NCBI RefSeq assembly: GCF_014621695.1
Contig: NZ_CP061281.1
Span: 6,324,001 to 6,388,000 of the forward strand
Length of the DNA: 64,000 bases
Origin: Streptomyces xanthii
Lineage (GTDB): Bacteria; Actinomycetota; Actinomycetes; Streptomycetales; Streptomycetaceae
Direction: 5' to 3'
Below are positions 20,648 to 28,701 of the stretch, one piece after another; position 1 is the first letter of the stretch; each line of letters starts with the position of its first letter. Made by a program: the position numbers and the translations under genes. Under the pieces are notes generated by a model. That model was not told the DNA's origin. It worked only from the letters and a program-made list of their open reading frames with translations, and searched no databases.

Positions 20648-22301
20648 CCCGACCTCCCCGCTGACGCGCCGCCCGCAGTGGACCGCCCTGGAGGACCACC
20701 GCGCCAAGACCGACGGCACCCACCTGCGCGAGCTGTTCGCCGCCGACCCCGAGCGCGCCGACCGCTACACGCTGCGCGTCGGCGACCTGCACATCGACTA
20801 CTCCAAGCACCTGATCACGGACGAGACCCTCACCCTCCTGCGCGAACTGGCCGCCGCCACCGACGTGTCCGGACAGCGCGACGCCATGTTCCGCGGCGAG
20901 AAGATCAACACCACCGAGGACCGCGCCGTCCTGCACACGGCCCTGCGCGCCCCGGCCGACGCCGTGATCGAGGTCGACGGCGAGAACGTCGTGCCGCAGG
21001 TGCACGCCGTCCTCGACCAGATGGCCGCCTTCGCCGACCAGGTCCGCTCCGGCGCCTGGACCGGCCACACCGGCAAGCGCATCAGGAACGTCGTCAACGT
21101 CGGCATCGGCGGTTCCGACCTCGGCCCCGCCATGGCCTACGAGGCGCTGCGCCCGTACACCGACCGCGACCTGACGTTCCGTTTCGTCTCGAACGTGGAC
21201 GGCGCCGACCTCCACGAGGCCGTCCGCGACCTCGACCCGGCCGAGACGCTGTTCGTCATCGCCTCGAAGACCTTCACCACCATCGAGACGATCACGAACG
21301 CGACCTCCGCCCGCGACTGGCTCCTGAAGGGGCTCGGCGCCGGACAGGAAGCCGTCGCGAAGCACTTCGTCGCCCTGTCGACGAACGCGGAGAAGGTCGC
21401 CGAGTTCGGCATCGACACGGCCAACATGTTCGAGTTCTGGGACTGGGTCGGCGGACGCTACTCGTACGACTCCGCCATCGGCCTCTCCCTGATGATCGCG
21501 ATCGGCCCGGCGCGCTTCCGCGAGATGCTCGACGGCTTCCACCTCGTCGACGAGCACTTCCGCACCGCCCCGCCCGAGGCCAACGCCCCGCTGATCCTGG
21601 GCCTGCTCGGCATCTGGTACGGCAACTTCCACGGCGCCCAGTCGCACGCGGTCCTCCCGTACAGCCACTACCTGTCCAAGTTCACCGCCTACCTCCAGCA
21701 GCTCGACATGGAGTCGAACGGCAAGTCGGTGCAGCGCGACGGCGAGGCCGTGGACTGGCAGACCGGCCCGGTGGTCTGGGGCACGCCCGGCACCAACGGC
21801 CAGCACGCCTACTACCAGCTGATCCACCAGGGAACGAAGCTGATCCCCGCCGACCTCATCGGCTTCGCGAAGCCCGTCGAGGAGCTCGACTCCGGACTGG
21901 CGGCCCAGCACGACCTGCTGATGGCCAACCTGTTCGCGCAGGGCCAGGCCCTCGCCTTCGGCAAGACCGCCGACGAGGTCCGCGCCGAAGGCGTCGCCGA
22001 GGAGCAGGTCGCCCACCGCACGTTCCAGGGCAACCACCCGACCACGACGATCCTCGCCACCGAGCTGACCCCCTCGGTCCTCGGCCAGCTCATCGCCCTC
22101 TACGAGCAGAAGGTGTTCGTCCAGGGCGCGGTCTGGAACATCGACTCCTTCGACCAGTGGGGCGTCGAACTCGGCAAGGTCCTCGCCAAGCGCGTCGAAC
22201 CCGCTCTCACCGAAGGCGCGCAGGTCCCCGGCCTCGACGCCTCCACCCAGTCCCTCGTCGACACGTACCGCGCCCTGCGCGGCCGCACTGAAGGTAAGTG
22301 A
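20640..22301 (+). CDS. pgi: Glucose-6-phosphate isomerase
   Basis: A 553-residue PGI of bacterial type, interconverting glucose-6-P and fructose-6-P. Conserved blocks are [48 protein letters not shown] and the C-terminal signature [14 protein letters not shown]. Length is normal. It sits between opcA (8-base overlap) and gnd (6-base gap), allowing fructose-6-P made by Tkt/Tal to cycle back into the oxidative branch. Confidence 0.97.
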   Translation: MPDPTSPLTRRPQWTALEDHRAKTDGTHLRELFAADPERADRYTLRVGDLHIDYSKHLITDETLTLLRELAAATDVSGQRDAMFRGEKINTTEDRAVLHTALRAPADAVIEVDGENVVPQVHAVLDQMAAFADQVRSGAWTGHTGKRIRNVVNVGIGGSDLGPAMAYEALRPYTDRDLTFRFVSNVDGADLHEAVRDLDPAETLFVIASKTFTTIETITNATSARDWLLKGLGAGQEAVAKHFVALSTNAEKVAEFGIDTANMFEFWDWVGGRYSYDSAIGLSLMIAIGPARFREMLDGFHLVDEHFRTAPPEANAPLILGLLGIWYGNFHGAQSHAVLPYSHYLSKFTAYLQQLDMESNGKSVQRDGEAVDWQTGPVVWGTPGTNGQHAYYQLIHQGTKLIPADLIGFAKPVEELDSGLAAQHDLLMANLFAQGQALAFGKTADEVRAEGVAEEQVAHRTFQGNHPTTTILATELTPSVLGQLIALYEQKVFVQGAVWNIDSFDQWGVELGKVLAKRVEPALTEGAQVPGLDASTQSLVDTYRALRGRTEGK

Positions 22302-22307
22302 ACTGAC

Positions 22308-23183
22308 ATGCAGCTCGGTCTCATCGGTCTCGGCAAGATGGGCGGCAACATGCGCGAGCGCATCCGCCGCGCCGGCCACGACGTCATCGGCTACGACCGC
22401 AACCCGGAGATCTCCGACGTCGCCTCCCTCGCCGAACTCGTCGACAAGCTCGAAGCCCCGCGCGTGGTCTGGGTGATGGTCCCCGCGGGCGCCGCCACCC
22501 AGTCCACCGTCGACGAGCTGAAGGACCTCCTGTCCGAGGGCGACCTCGTCGTCGACGGCGGCAACTCCCGCTGGACGGACGACGAGAAGCACGCCGAGGA
22601 ACTGGCGGCCAAGGGCATCGGCTTCGTCGACGCGGGCGTCTCCGGCGGCGTCTGGGGCCTGGAGAACGGCTACGCCCTGATGGTCGGCGGCTCCGACGAG
22701 AACGTCGCCAAGGTCAAGCCGGTCTTCGACGCCCTCAAGCCCGAAGGCGACTTCGGCTACGTCCACGCCGGCAAGGTCGGCGCGGGCCACTTCTCCAAGA
22801 TGGTCCACAACGGCATCGAGTACGCCATGATGCAGGCCTACGCCGAGGGCTGGGAGCTGCTCGAGGCCGCCGACTCGGTGACCGACGTGCGCGAGGTCTT
22901 CCGCTCCTGGCAGGAAGGCACCGTCATCCGCTCCTGGCTGCTCGACCTCGCGGTCAACGCCCTGGACGACGACGAGCACCTGGACAAGCTGCGCGGCTTC
23001 GCGGCCGACTCCGGCGAGGGCCGCTGGACCGTCGAGGCGGCCATCGACCACGCGGTGCCGCTGCCCGCGATCACGGCCTCCCTCTTCGCCCGCTTCTCGT
23101 CCCGCCAGGACGACTCCCCGCAGATGAAGATGATCGCCGCCCTGCGCAACCAGTTCGGCGGCCACGCGGTCGAGAAGAAGTAA
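22308..23183 (+). CDS. gnd: 6-phosphogluconate dehydrogenase, decarboxylating (short form)
   Basis: A 291-residue enzyme oxidising 6-phosphogluconate to ribulose-5-P and CO2. The Rossmann GLGKMG is at residues 7-12, VDGGNSRWTDDE and SGGVWGLENGYALMVGG carry substrate residues, and VGAGHFSKMVHNGIEY contains the catalytic lysine. It is far shorter than the roughly 470-residue dimeric NADP enzyme, placing it in the short GntZ/YqeC-like class. Beta-2 ends in an acidic YDRN (Asp30) rather than the NRT of the NADP form, suggesting NAD preference (inference). Last gene of the operon; a hairpin follows. Confidence 0.95.
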   Translation: MQLGLIGLGKMGGNMRERIRRAGHDVIGYDRNPEISDVASLAELVDKLEAPRVVWVMVPAGAATQSTVDELKDLLSEGDLVVDGGNSRWTDDEKHAEELAAKGIGFVDAGVSGGVWGLENGYALMVGGSDENVAKVKPVFDALKPEGDFGYVHAGKVGAGHFSKMVHNGIEYAMMQAYAEGWELLEAADSVTDVREVFRSWQEGTVIRSWLLDLAVNALDDDEHLDKLRGFAADSGEGRWTVEAAIDHAVPLPAITASLFARFSSRQDDSPQMKMIAALRNQFGGHAVEKK

Positions 23184-23199
23184 CTCCCGCCCGCTCCCC

Positions 23200-23230
23200 G
23201 CGCCCCGTCGGCATCACGCCGGCGGGGCGC
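23200..23230 (+). terminator. Hairpin terminator after gnd
   Basis: Stem GCGCCCCGTCGGC (23200-23212) with GCCGGCGGGGCGC (23218-23230), one T/G mismatch and a 5-base loop, 17 bases after the gnd stop. No U tract, as usual in Streptomyces. Confidence 0.7.
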
Positions 23231-23242
23231 ACGGCGTTCCGG

Positions 23243-23294
23243 GCTGGCGCGCGGTGCCAGCGCGGCGGCCCAGCACTGGCAGCCGCTGCCAGTG
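23243..23294. promoter_or_regulatory. Paired palindromes CTGGC-N7-GCCAG upstream of the NCS1 permease
   Basis: Two sites of identical architecture, CTGGC-N7-GCCAG, at 23244-23260 and 23276-23292. The second is part of a longer perfect palindrome (CACTGGCAGC / GCTGCCAGTG, 23274-23294). Their centres are 32 bp apart. They lie 70-120 bases before the permease start, the place for a dimeric repressor or activator. The regulator is not identifiable within the window. Confidence 0.55.
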
Positions 23295-23362
23295 TCCGGC
23301 CGGGGCCGGGCGGCGAGCATCACGGGACACCCGTACGCCGATCCCCCCGAGAGGTGTCCGTG

Positions 23363-24784
23363 ATGCACACCGACGACCCCGCCTCCGACGCCCGGGCCCG
23401 CGCCCGCCGCGCCGCCGAGGCCACCGAGGACTTCGCCGCCGACCGGCTGCCCGCGGACCAGACCCGGTCCACCCTGTCCATCACCCTCGTCCGCATGGGC
23501 TTCACCGTCTCGGCGACCGACCTCCTCTACGGCATGTCGCTCGGCCTCTTCTTCCCGTTCTGGACCGGCCTCGCGATCGCCGTCGGCTCGTCCGTCGTGG
23601 TCAGCGCGGTCTCGATCCTGTGCGGCCTGATCGGCCAGCGCGAACGGATCACCACCGCCCTCGGTCTCAAGGCCGCGTTCGGCCGCGGCGGCAGCAGGCT
23701 GCCCTCCCTGGTGATCGCCCTCCTGTCGGCGGGCTTCGTCGGCTACAGCACGGGCATCACGGCCGGCGTCCTGCCCGGCGGCAAGGACCCCTGGCTCGGC
23801 CTCCTCTACTGCGTCGTGCTCAGCGCCGTCTACACCGCCCTGTCCATCGTCGGCTTCGGCAAGGGCCTGACCTGGGTCGGCCGTATCAGCGTGCCCCTCA
23901 TGCTGGTCACCGTGATCGTCGCCGTCGTCGCCGCCGTACGGCACGCGGGCGGCCTCGGCGCCGTCGTGAACGCCGAACCGGCCCGCGCCGGCGAGGCCAC
24001 CGCGCTCGCCCTGTTCGCCCTCGGGGTCAACAAGTGGATGACCGGCGCGACCGTCACCCCCGACATCACCCGCTTCGGCAGGTCCCGCGCCACCGTCTGG
24101 ACCACCACCGTCGCCGAGTTCATGGTCGGCAACTTCGGCTTCAACCTGCTCGGCATCATGCTCGGACTCGGCGTCGGACAGGCCGACATGGGCGCGGCCT
24201 TCGGCGCGGTCGGCGTCGGCGCCCTCGCCACCTTCGCGATCTTCGTGCAGGGCTTCCCGCACGAGGTCAACAACATGTACGCCGCCAGCCTCGCCGGACG
24301 CACCGCGGCCGACCTGCCACGCATCACCGTCAACGTGATCTGCGGCGTCCTGGCCTGCGGCCTCGCCTACTACGGCCTGACCGCCGGCATCCTGGACGCC
24401 TTCCTCACGTACCTCGGCTACCTCGGATACGCGATCCCACTGATCCCGGGCATCCTGGTCGCCGACTACTTCCTGCTGCGGCGCGGCCGTTACGACCTCT
24501 CCGAGGCCGCCGTCGCCGCCGTCAACCACCGTGCGCTGTGGGCCTTCGCGGGCGGACTCGGCGTCAACCTGATCCTCGGACTCGGCCTCGGCGACCACCT
24601 GTGGCACGCCCTGCCGCTCACCGGCGCCCTGCTCTACGTCCTTCTCTCGCTGCCGCAACTGCGCGCGGCCCGGCGCGAGAAGACCCAACGCAAGAAGGAC
24701 CAGACGATGTCTGGTCCTTCCGTTGTGTCCGAGGGGGGACTTGAACCCCCACGCCCGATAAAGGGCACTAGCACCTCAAGCTAG
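23363..24784 (+). CDS. NCS1 family cytosine/purine-type permease, 3' end antisense to tRNA-Leu
   Basis: A 473-residue membrane protein with about 12 hydrophobic segments of the nucleobase:cation symporter-1 family (FALGVNKWMTGATVTPDITRF-like segment; YLGYAIPLIPGILVADYFLLRR near the C-terminus, typical of CodB relatives). ATG 23363 is chosen because GAGAGG lies eight bases before it; GTG codons at 23354 and 23360 are in frame. The reading frame continues through the complement of the tRNA-Leu gene, so the last roughly 20 residues (including SEGGLEPPRP) are antisense tRNA sequence; the membrane domain ends before that. No earlier stop exists. Possible import of cytosine, hypoxanthine or allantoin; substrate unproven. 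Confidence 0.9.
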   Translation: MHTDDPASDARARARRAAEATEDFAADRLPADQTRSTLSITLVRMGFTVSATDLLYGMSLGLFFPFWTGLAIAVGSSVVVSAVSILCGLIGQRERITTALGLKAAFGRGGSRLPSLVIALLSAGFVGYSTGITAGVLPGGKDPWLGLLYCVVLSAVYTALSIVGFGKGLTWVGRISVPLMLVTVIVAVVAAVRHAGGLGAVVNAEPARAGEATALALFALGVNKWMTGATVTPDITRFGRSRATVWTTTVAEFMVGNFGFNLLGIMLGLGVGQADMGAAFGAVGVGALATFAIFVQGFPHEVNNMYAASLAGRTAADLPRITVNVICGVLACGLAYYGLTAGILDAFLTYLGYLGYAIPLIPGILVADYFLLRRGRYDLSEAAVAAVNHRALWAFAGGLGVNLILGLGLGDHLWHALPLTGALLYVLLSLPQLRAARREKTQRKKDQTMSGPSVVSEGGLEPPRPIKGTSTSS

Positions 24785-24810
24785 CGCGTCTGCCATTCCG
24801 CCACCCGGAC
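24726..24810 (-). tRNA. tRNA-Leu (anticodon GAG)
   Basis: Reading the complement, GTCCGGGTGGCGGAATGG begins the gene; the 7-bp acceptor stem pairs with CTCGGAC plus discriminator A. The anticodon arm is CTAGC-TTGAGGT-GCTAG with anticodon GAG, decoding CUC/CUU. A long variable arm (type II, as expected for leucine) and the T loop GGTTCAAGTCC are present. The 3' CCA is not encoded. Confidence 0.95.
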
Positions 24811-25004
24811 AAGGTGTCTGTCGCTTTCTGCGGGGTGTTTCCCGCGGCGACACAGAGAACATTACCAGGGTTTCCGAGTGCTTCGATCACACCCCCTTTC
24901 CGCAGGTGGGCCGTGTGAACGGCACGTGACGAGGGCCGCCCGCCCTTGGGCCGGGGCAGCGGGGGAGAGAGGATGAGGGGGACCACAGGGAGAGAGGAAC
25001 AAGC

Positions 25005-26330
25005 GTGAGCGAGTCGAGCGCGGGCAGGGCCGTCTCCGGACAGGACGAGGTCGTGGACCTCTGCCGCGAACTGATCCAGATCGACACCAGCAACTACGGC
25101 GACCACTCGGGGCCGGGCGAACGCAAGGCCGCCGAGTACGTCGCCGAGAAGCTCGCCGAAGTCGGCCTCGAACCGAAGATCTTCGAGTCGCACCCCGGCC
25201 GTGCCTCCACCGTGGCCCGGATCGAGGGCGAGGACCCGTCGCGGCCCGCGCTCCTCATCCACGGCCACACCGACGTCGTCCCGGCCAACGCGGCGGACTG
25301 GACGCACCACCCGTTCTCCGGCGAGGTCGCCGACGGCTGCGTCTGGGGCCGCGGGGCCGTCGACATGAAGGACATGGACGCGATGACCCTCGCGGTCGTC
25401 CGCGACCGCCTGCGCACCGGCCGCAAGCCCCCGCGCGACATCGTCCTCGCCTTCCTCGCCGACGAGGAGGCCGGCGGCACCTGGGGCGCCCGCCATCTCG
25501 TCGACAACCACCGGGACCTCTTCGACGGGGTCACGGAGGCGATCAGCGAGGTCGGCGGCTTCTCGTTCACGGTGAACGAGCAGCGGCGGCTCTACCTGGT
25601 GCAGACCGCCGAGAAGGGCATGCACTGGATGAAGCTCACCGTGGCCGGCACCGCCGGGCACGGCTCCATGATCCACCGGGACAACGCGATCACCGAGCTG
25701 TCCGAGGCGGTCGCCCGGCTCGGCCGGCACAGGTTCCCGATCCGGGTCACCAAGACCCTGCGCCACTTCCTCGACGAGCTCGGCGACGCGTACGGCGTGG
25801 AGCTCGACCCCGAGGACATGGAGACGACCGTCGCCAAGCTCGGCGGCATCGCCAAGCTGATCGGCGCCACCTTCAGCAACACCGCCAACCCCACGCAGCT
25901 GGGCGCCGGTTACAAGGTGAACGTGATCCCCGGCGAGGCCACCGCCCACGTCGACGGACGCTTCCTGCCCGGCTACGAGGACGAGTTCCTCGCCGACCTC
26001 GACCGGATCCTCGGACCGAACGTCAAGCGCGAGGACGTGCACGCGGACAAGGCCGTCGAGACCGACTTCGACGGCGCGCTCGTCGAGGCCATGAAGTCCT
26101 CGATCGCCGCCGAGGACCCGATCGGCAAGGCGATCCCGTACACGCTCTCCGGCGGCACCGACGCCAAGTCCTTCGTGGAGCTCGGCATCCGCAACTTCGG
26201 CTTCGCGCCGCTGCAGCTGCCGCCCGAGCTGGACTTCGCCGGCATGTTCCACGGCGTGGACGAGCGCGTTCCGGTGGACGGCCTGAAGTTCGGCGTCCGC
26301 GTCCTGGACCGGTTCATCGACGCCTCCTGA
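25005..26330 (+). CDS. M20/M25/M40 family metallo-hydrolase (peptidase/deacylase)
   Basis: A 441-residue dinuclear zinc hydrolase of the ArgE/DapE/CPG2 clan. The metal and catalytic residues are visible in order: HGHTDVVPA (His-x-Asp), GRGAVDMKDMDA (Asp), LAFLADEEAGGTWGA (Glu-Glu), and SGGTDAKSF near the C-terminus; a dimerisation lid domain lies between. It likely cleaves an N-acyl amino acid or dipeptide. GTG start with GGAGAGAGGAA upstream. Located between tRNA-Leu and chpH, without obvious functional link to either. Confidence 0.95.
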   Translation: MSESSAGRAVSGQDEVVDLCRELIQIDTSNYGDHSGPGERKAAEYVAEKLAEVGLEPKIFESHPGRASTVARIEGEDPSRPALLIHGHTDVVPANAADWTHHPFSGEVADGCVWGRGAVDMKDMDAMTLAVVRDRLRTGRKPPRDIVLAFLADEEAGGTWGARHLVDNHRDLFDGVTEAISEVGGFSFTVNEQRRLYLVQTAEKGMHWMKLTVAGTAGHGSMIHRDNAITELSEAVARLGRHRFPIRVTKTLRHFLDELGDAYGVELDPEDMETTVAKLGGIAKLIGATFSNTANPTQLGAGYKVNVIPGEATAHVDGRFLPGYEDEFLADLDRILGPNVKREDVHADKAVETDFDGALVEAMKSSIAAEDPIGKAIPYTLSGGTDAKSFVELGIRNFGFAPLQLPPELDFAGMFHGVDERVPVDGLKFGVRVLDRFIDAS

Positions 26331-26383
26331 CATTCGTCCAGGTGTACGTGACTGACCGGAACGAGTGAATGACACCGGTGGCT

Positions 26384-26411
26384 CGTAGCCCCAATGGCCC
26401 CTCCTCGTTAC
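26384..26411 (+). promoter_or_regulatory. Candidate sigma-BldN promoter for chpH
   Basis: CGTAGC (26384-26389), a 16-base spacer and CGTTAC (26406-26411). This is close to the CGTAAC / CGTTGA-type elements I recall for the developmental sigma factor BldN, which drives chaplin genes. Transcription would begin about 43 bases before the chpH ATG; AAGGAGG follows at 26450-26456. Confidence 0.55.
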
Positions 26412-26460
26412 AGGGAGTGCAGTCCGCGGCTGGGACTGTCTTTGCCAACAAGGAGGAACA

Positions 26461-26694
26461 ATGATCAAGAAGGTCGTCGCTGCTGCGGCTGCCACTGGTG
26501 GCCTCGTGCTCGCGGGTGCGGGCATCGCCGCTGCCGACGCCGGTGCTCAGGGTGCCGCCGTGAAGTCCCCCGGTGTGCTCTCGGGCAACGTCATCCAGGT
26601 GCCGGTCCACGTCCCGGTGAACCTCTGTGGCAACACCGTGAACGTGATCGGGCTGCTCAACCCCGCCTTCGGCAACACCTGCGTCAACAACTGA
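26461..26694 (+). CDS. chpH: Short chaplin ChpH
   Basis: A 77-residue secreted hydrophobic surfactant protein that assembles into amyloid fibrils (rodlets) on aerial hyphae and spores. Signal peptide about 1-26 (MIKKVVAAAAATGG start, Ala-rich core, AADA cleavage region); the chaplin domain follows, with SPGVLSGNVIQVPVHVPVN, the two conserved cysteines (Cys56 and Cys74) and GLLNPAFGN. Near identity in pattern to S. coelicolor ChpH as I remember it, and it is followed by chpC in the same order. A very strong AAGGAGG site precedes the ATG. Confidence 0.96.
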   Translation: MIKKVVAAAAATGGLVLAGAGIAAADAGAQGAAVKSPGVLSGNVIQVPVHVPVNLCGNTVNVIGLLNPAFGNTCVNN

Positions 26695-26730
26695 CGTTGT
26701 TGTGCCCCACCCCTTGAGGGTCTGAGTCCG

Positions 26731-26767
26731 TCGGCCCCGGAGTGCGCGCCATGCGCTCCGGGGCCGA
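26731..26767 (+). terminator. Hairpin between chpH and chpC
   Basis: Stem TCGGCCCCGGAG (26731-26742) with CTCCGGGGCCGA (26756-26767), 13-base loop, 37 bases after the chpH stop. Suggests that chpH and chpC are at least partly transcribed separately; the remaining 90 bases before chpC hold no clear promoter. Confidence 0.75.
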
Positions 26768-26858
26768 TTGGGTATTCGGCACGGGACGCACGACCGCGCC
26801 CGTGCCTCTCCAGCGCCTTCCATGAGGCGTTCAGCAGAGTTCTAAGGCAGGGAAAGCT

Positions 26859-27584
26859 ATGCGACAGGTCATGCGCAAAGGCCTGATCACCGTGGCGGCC
26901 GCGTCCGGCGCGCTCGCCGTGACGGGCGGGATCGCGTACGCCGACGCCGGTGCCACCGGCACCGCGTCCGATTCGCCCGGTGTGGCGTCCGGCAACTCCG
27001 TCCAGGCTCCGGTGCACGTCCCGGTGAACGTGTGCGGGAACACCATCGACGTCATCGGGCTGCTCAACCCGGCGGCCGGCAACAGCTGCGCCAACACCTC
27101 CGACGCCTCCGACGACGACGGGAGCGGCGACGACTCGTACGGCGGCTCCTCGTCGTCCGGCGGTGGCTCCCACGCGGGCGGGCACACCAGTGACTCGCCG
27201 GGCGTCGGCTCGGGCAACAACGTGCAGCTGCCGATCGACCTCCCGGTCAACGCGTGCGGCAACACCGTCGACGTGATCGGCATCGGCAACCCGGCCGGGG
27301 GCAACGACTGCGCGAACGGGGAGTCCACCCCGCCGCCGGTCACGCCGCCGACCGAGCCGCCGGTCACGCCGCACCACCCCGGCACGCCGGAGAAGCCTCC
27401 GGTCACCCCGCGCACCCCGGACCAGCCCAACAAGCCGGGGACGCAGACCGTCACCCCGCCCAAGGGCCAGTCCCAGCTCGCCGAGACGGGCAGCTCGCTG
27501 CCGATCGGCGCTGCGGGCGCGGCGAGCGCGGGTGCGCTGCTCGCGGGCGCGGTGCTCTACCGGAGGGCCAAGGCCGGCGTGTGA
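26859..27584 (+). CDS. chpC: Long chaplin ChpC with two chaplin repeats and cell-wall sorting signal
   Basis: A 241-residue wall-anchored chaplin. Signal peptide about 1-29 (ending AYADA); first chaplin domain about 30-80 (Cys59, Cys77), a Ser/Gly/Asp linker 81-106, second chaplin domain 107-153 (Cys133, Cys151), a Pro/Thr-rich wall-spanning segment 156-203, LAETG sortase motif at 207-211, hydrophobic helix to about 235 and a basic RRAKAG tail. Sortase would link it to peptidoglycan, where it nucleates fibrils of short chaplins. The order chpH-chpC is the usual one in Streptomyces. Confidence 0.96.
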   Translation: MRQVMRKGLITVAAASGALAVTGGIAYADAGATGTASDSPGVASGNSVQAPVHVPVNVCGNTIDVIGLLNPAAGNSCANTSDASDDDGSGDDSYGGSSSSGGGSHAGGHTSDSPGVGSGNNVQLPIDLPVNACGNTVDVIGIGNPAGGNDCANGESTPPPVTPPTEPPVTPHHPGTPEKPPVTPRTPDQPNKPGTQTVTPPKGQSQLAETGSSLPIGAAGAASAGALLAGAVLYRRAKAGV

Positions 27585-27603
27585 CGCCGCCCACCGGGTG
27601 ACC

Positions 27604-27641
27604 ACGGAGCGGGCTCCGCAGAACGGGCCCGCTCCGTTTTT
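27604..27641 (+). terminator. Intrinsic terminator after chpC
   Basis: Stem ACGGAGCGGG (27604-27613) with CCCGCTCCGT (27628-27637), followed by five T residues (27637-27641). Confidence 0.85.
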
Positions 27642-27688
27642 GTCTCCGCACTGGTCAGGTGCAGGTCATCGCGAGGTCGTCGTGCAGG

Positions 27689-27877
27689 TCACCACGTGGC
27701 CCGCACCTGGCGGATGATCCGACGGCGCAGCCGCACGCGGCGGCTCCCGTCGTGGCGCAGGATCAGTCGGTCCAACTCCCAGTGTCCGTACTCTGCATGG
27801 TCCGTCAGCAGACGCGTCGCCTCCTTGCGGGACACCCCGCGCGGCACGTACACGTCGACAAATTCGTATTCCGGCAT
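27689..27877 (-). CDS. DUF5703 family small protein
   Basis: A 62-residue basic protein (MPEYEFVDVYVPRGVSRKEA at the N-terminus; an Arg-rich C-terminus RRVRLRRRIIRQVR). Found next to chaplin genes in other Streptomyces as a DUF5703 protein, if my recollection is right; function unknown. No membrane segment or signal. It is divergent from the gene at 27925 with only 47 bases between the starts. The 5' end uses AT-richer codons (AAT-TC region) than neighbours, likely because it overlaps the promoter DNA. Confidence 0.8.
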   Translation of the reverse strand: MPEYEFVDVYVPRGVSRKEATRLLTDHAEYGHWELDRLILRHDGSRRVRLRRRIIRQVRATW

Positions 27878-27924
27878 CGCATCTATTGTGCGGGCAGCGG
27901 CCCGGTACGGATAGCGTCTGCACT

Positions 27925-28626
27925 ATGTCTGATGCTGCGCAGCCCACCGCTGCCGAGGTACGCGCCGCCGCCGAGGCGGTCAAGGCTGCGCTCGACCGCC
28001 ACCTGGCGGCTGTCGAGCGCCGGTCGGGCGAGGACGACCCGGCCGTCTACGAAGCGTTCAACGAGCTCGCCGCCGCGGCCGAGGAGTACGACGAACTCCT
28101 CTACGACCGCTACGACGAGGTCACCCCCTTCGAGATCCCCGGCGGGGACGACTCGCTCCCGCCGTACACCGGACCCGAGGAACCGAACGCGCTGAGCGTG
28201 CTGATCCGGCGCGACTACGCCGTGGTGGAGCCGCAGCGGCTGCTCGCCCAGGCAGGACGGATCGCCGACCTCGACGCCGGACCCGACGCGGACGAGGGGG
28301 CCGCGGACGGGGCGGGCAGCAGGGTGCACGCCGCGCTCGGCGTGCTCTTCGGCGAGTTCGAGCCCGACGAGATCGCGTCCCGGCACAAGGAGTTCGGGCT
28401 CGACGAGGGCGACGCCACGCTCTGGGTCACGGCCGCGGACGAGCAGGCCGAGCCGGGGGAGTGGCTGGAGGCCCCCTTCGAGGACGCCGATCCGCAGCGG
28501 GTCGTCTGCCGCTTCGACGTCAGCTCGGTGTTCGACGACGAGCTCGACGACGACGAACTCGCCGGGGAGCGCCCCCCGCGCCCCCGCCCGGCCACGGACG
28601 GGCCCCTGGAGGACGCCGGCCGCTGA
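27925..28626 (+). CDS. Conserved acidic protein of unknown function
   Basis: A 233-residue, very acidic soluble protein. The first 35 residues form an Ala/Glu-rich helix (EVRAAAEAVKAALDRHL); the C-terminus ends in an Asp/Glu stretch (FDDELDDDELAGE) and a Pro/Arg tail. No catalytic motif is recognised; similar proteins are conserved hypotheticals in Streptomyces. TAGCGT is seven bases before the ATG and there is no ribosome-binding site, so it is probably translated from a leaderless mRNA. Followed by a strong hairpin shared with the convergent RecD-like gene. Confidence 0.85.
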   Translation: MSDAAQPTAAEVRAAAEAVKAALDRHLAAVERRSGEDDPAVYEAFNELAAAAEEYDELLYDRYDEVTPFEIPGGDDSLPPYTGPEEPNALSVLIRRDYAVVEPQRLLAQAGRIADLDAGPDADEGAADGAGSRVHAALGVLFGEFEPDEIASRHKEFGLDEGDATLWVTAADEQAEPGEWLEAPFEDADPQRVVCRFDVSSVFDDELDDDELAGERPPRPRPATDGPLEDAGR

Positions 28627-28633
28627 CGGACCC

Positions 28634-28688
28634 GGACGGCACACCGCCCCCGCCCCGGACGACCGGGTGCGGGGGCGGCGTGCCGTCC
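28634..28688. terminator. Bidirectional hairpin terminator
   Basis: Arms GGACGGCAC + CCGCCCCCGC pair with GCGGGGGCGG + GTGCCGTCC, interrupted by one A/C mismatch, with a 15-base loop. It lies between convergent genes ending at 28626 and 28702. Confidence 0.8.
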
Positions 28689-28701
28689 GGCCGCGACGGG
28701 C

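Noticed and set aside
24726..24810. tRNA-Leu as attachment site of an integrated element
   Set aside because: No integrase, excisionase or repeated tRNA 3' end was seen nearby; flanking genes look chromosomal.
26801..26833. Possible BldN promoter before chpC
   Set aside because: Elements CGTGCC and CGTTCA are separated by 21 bases, too far for the usual spacing.
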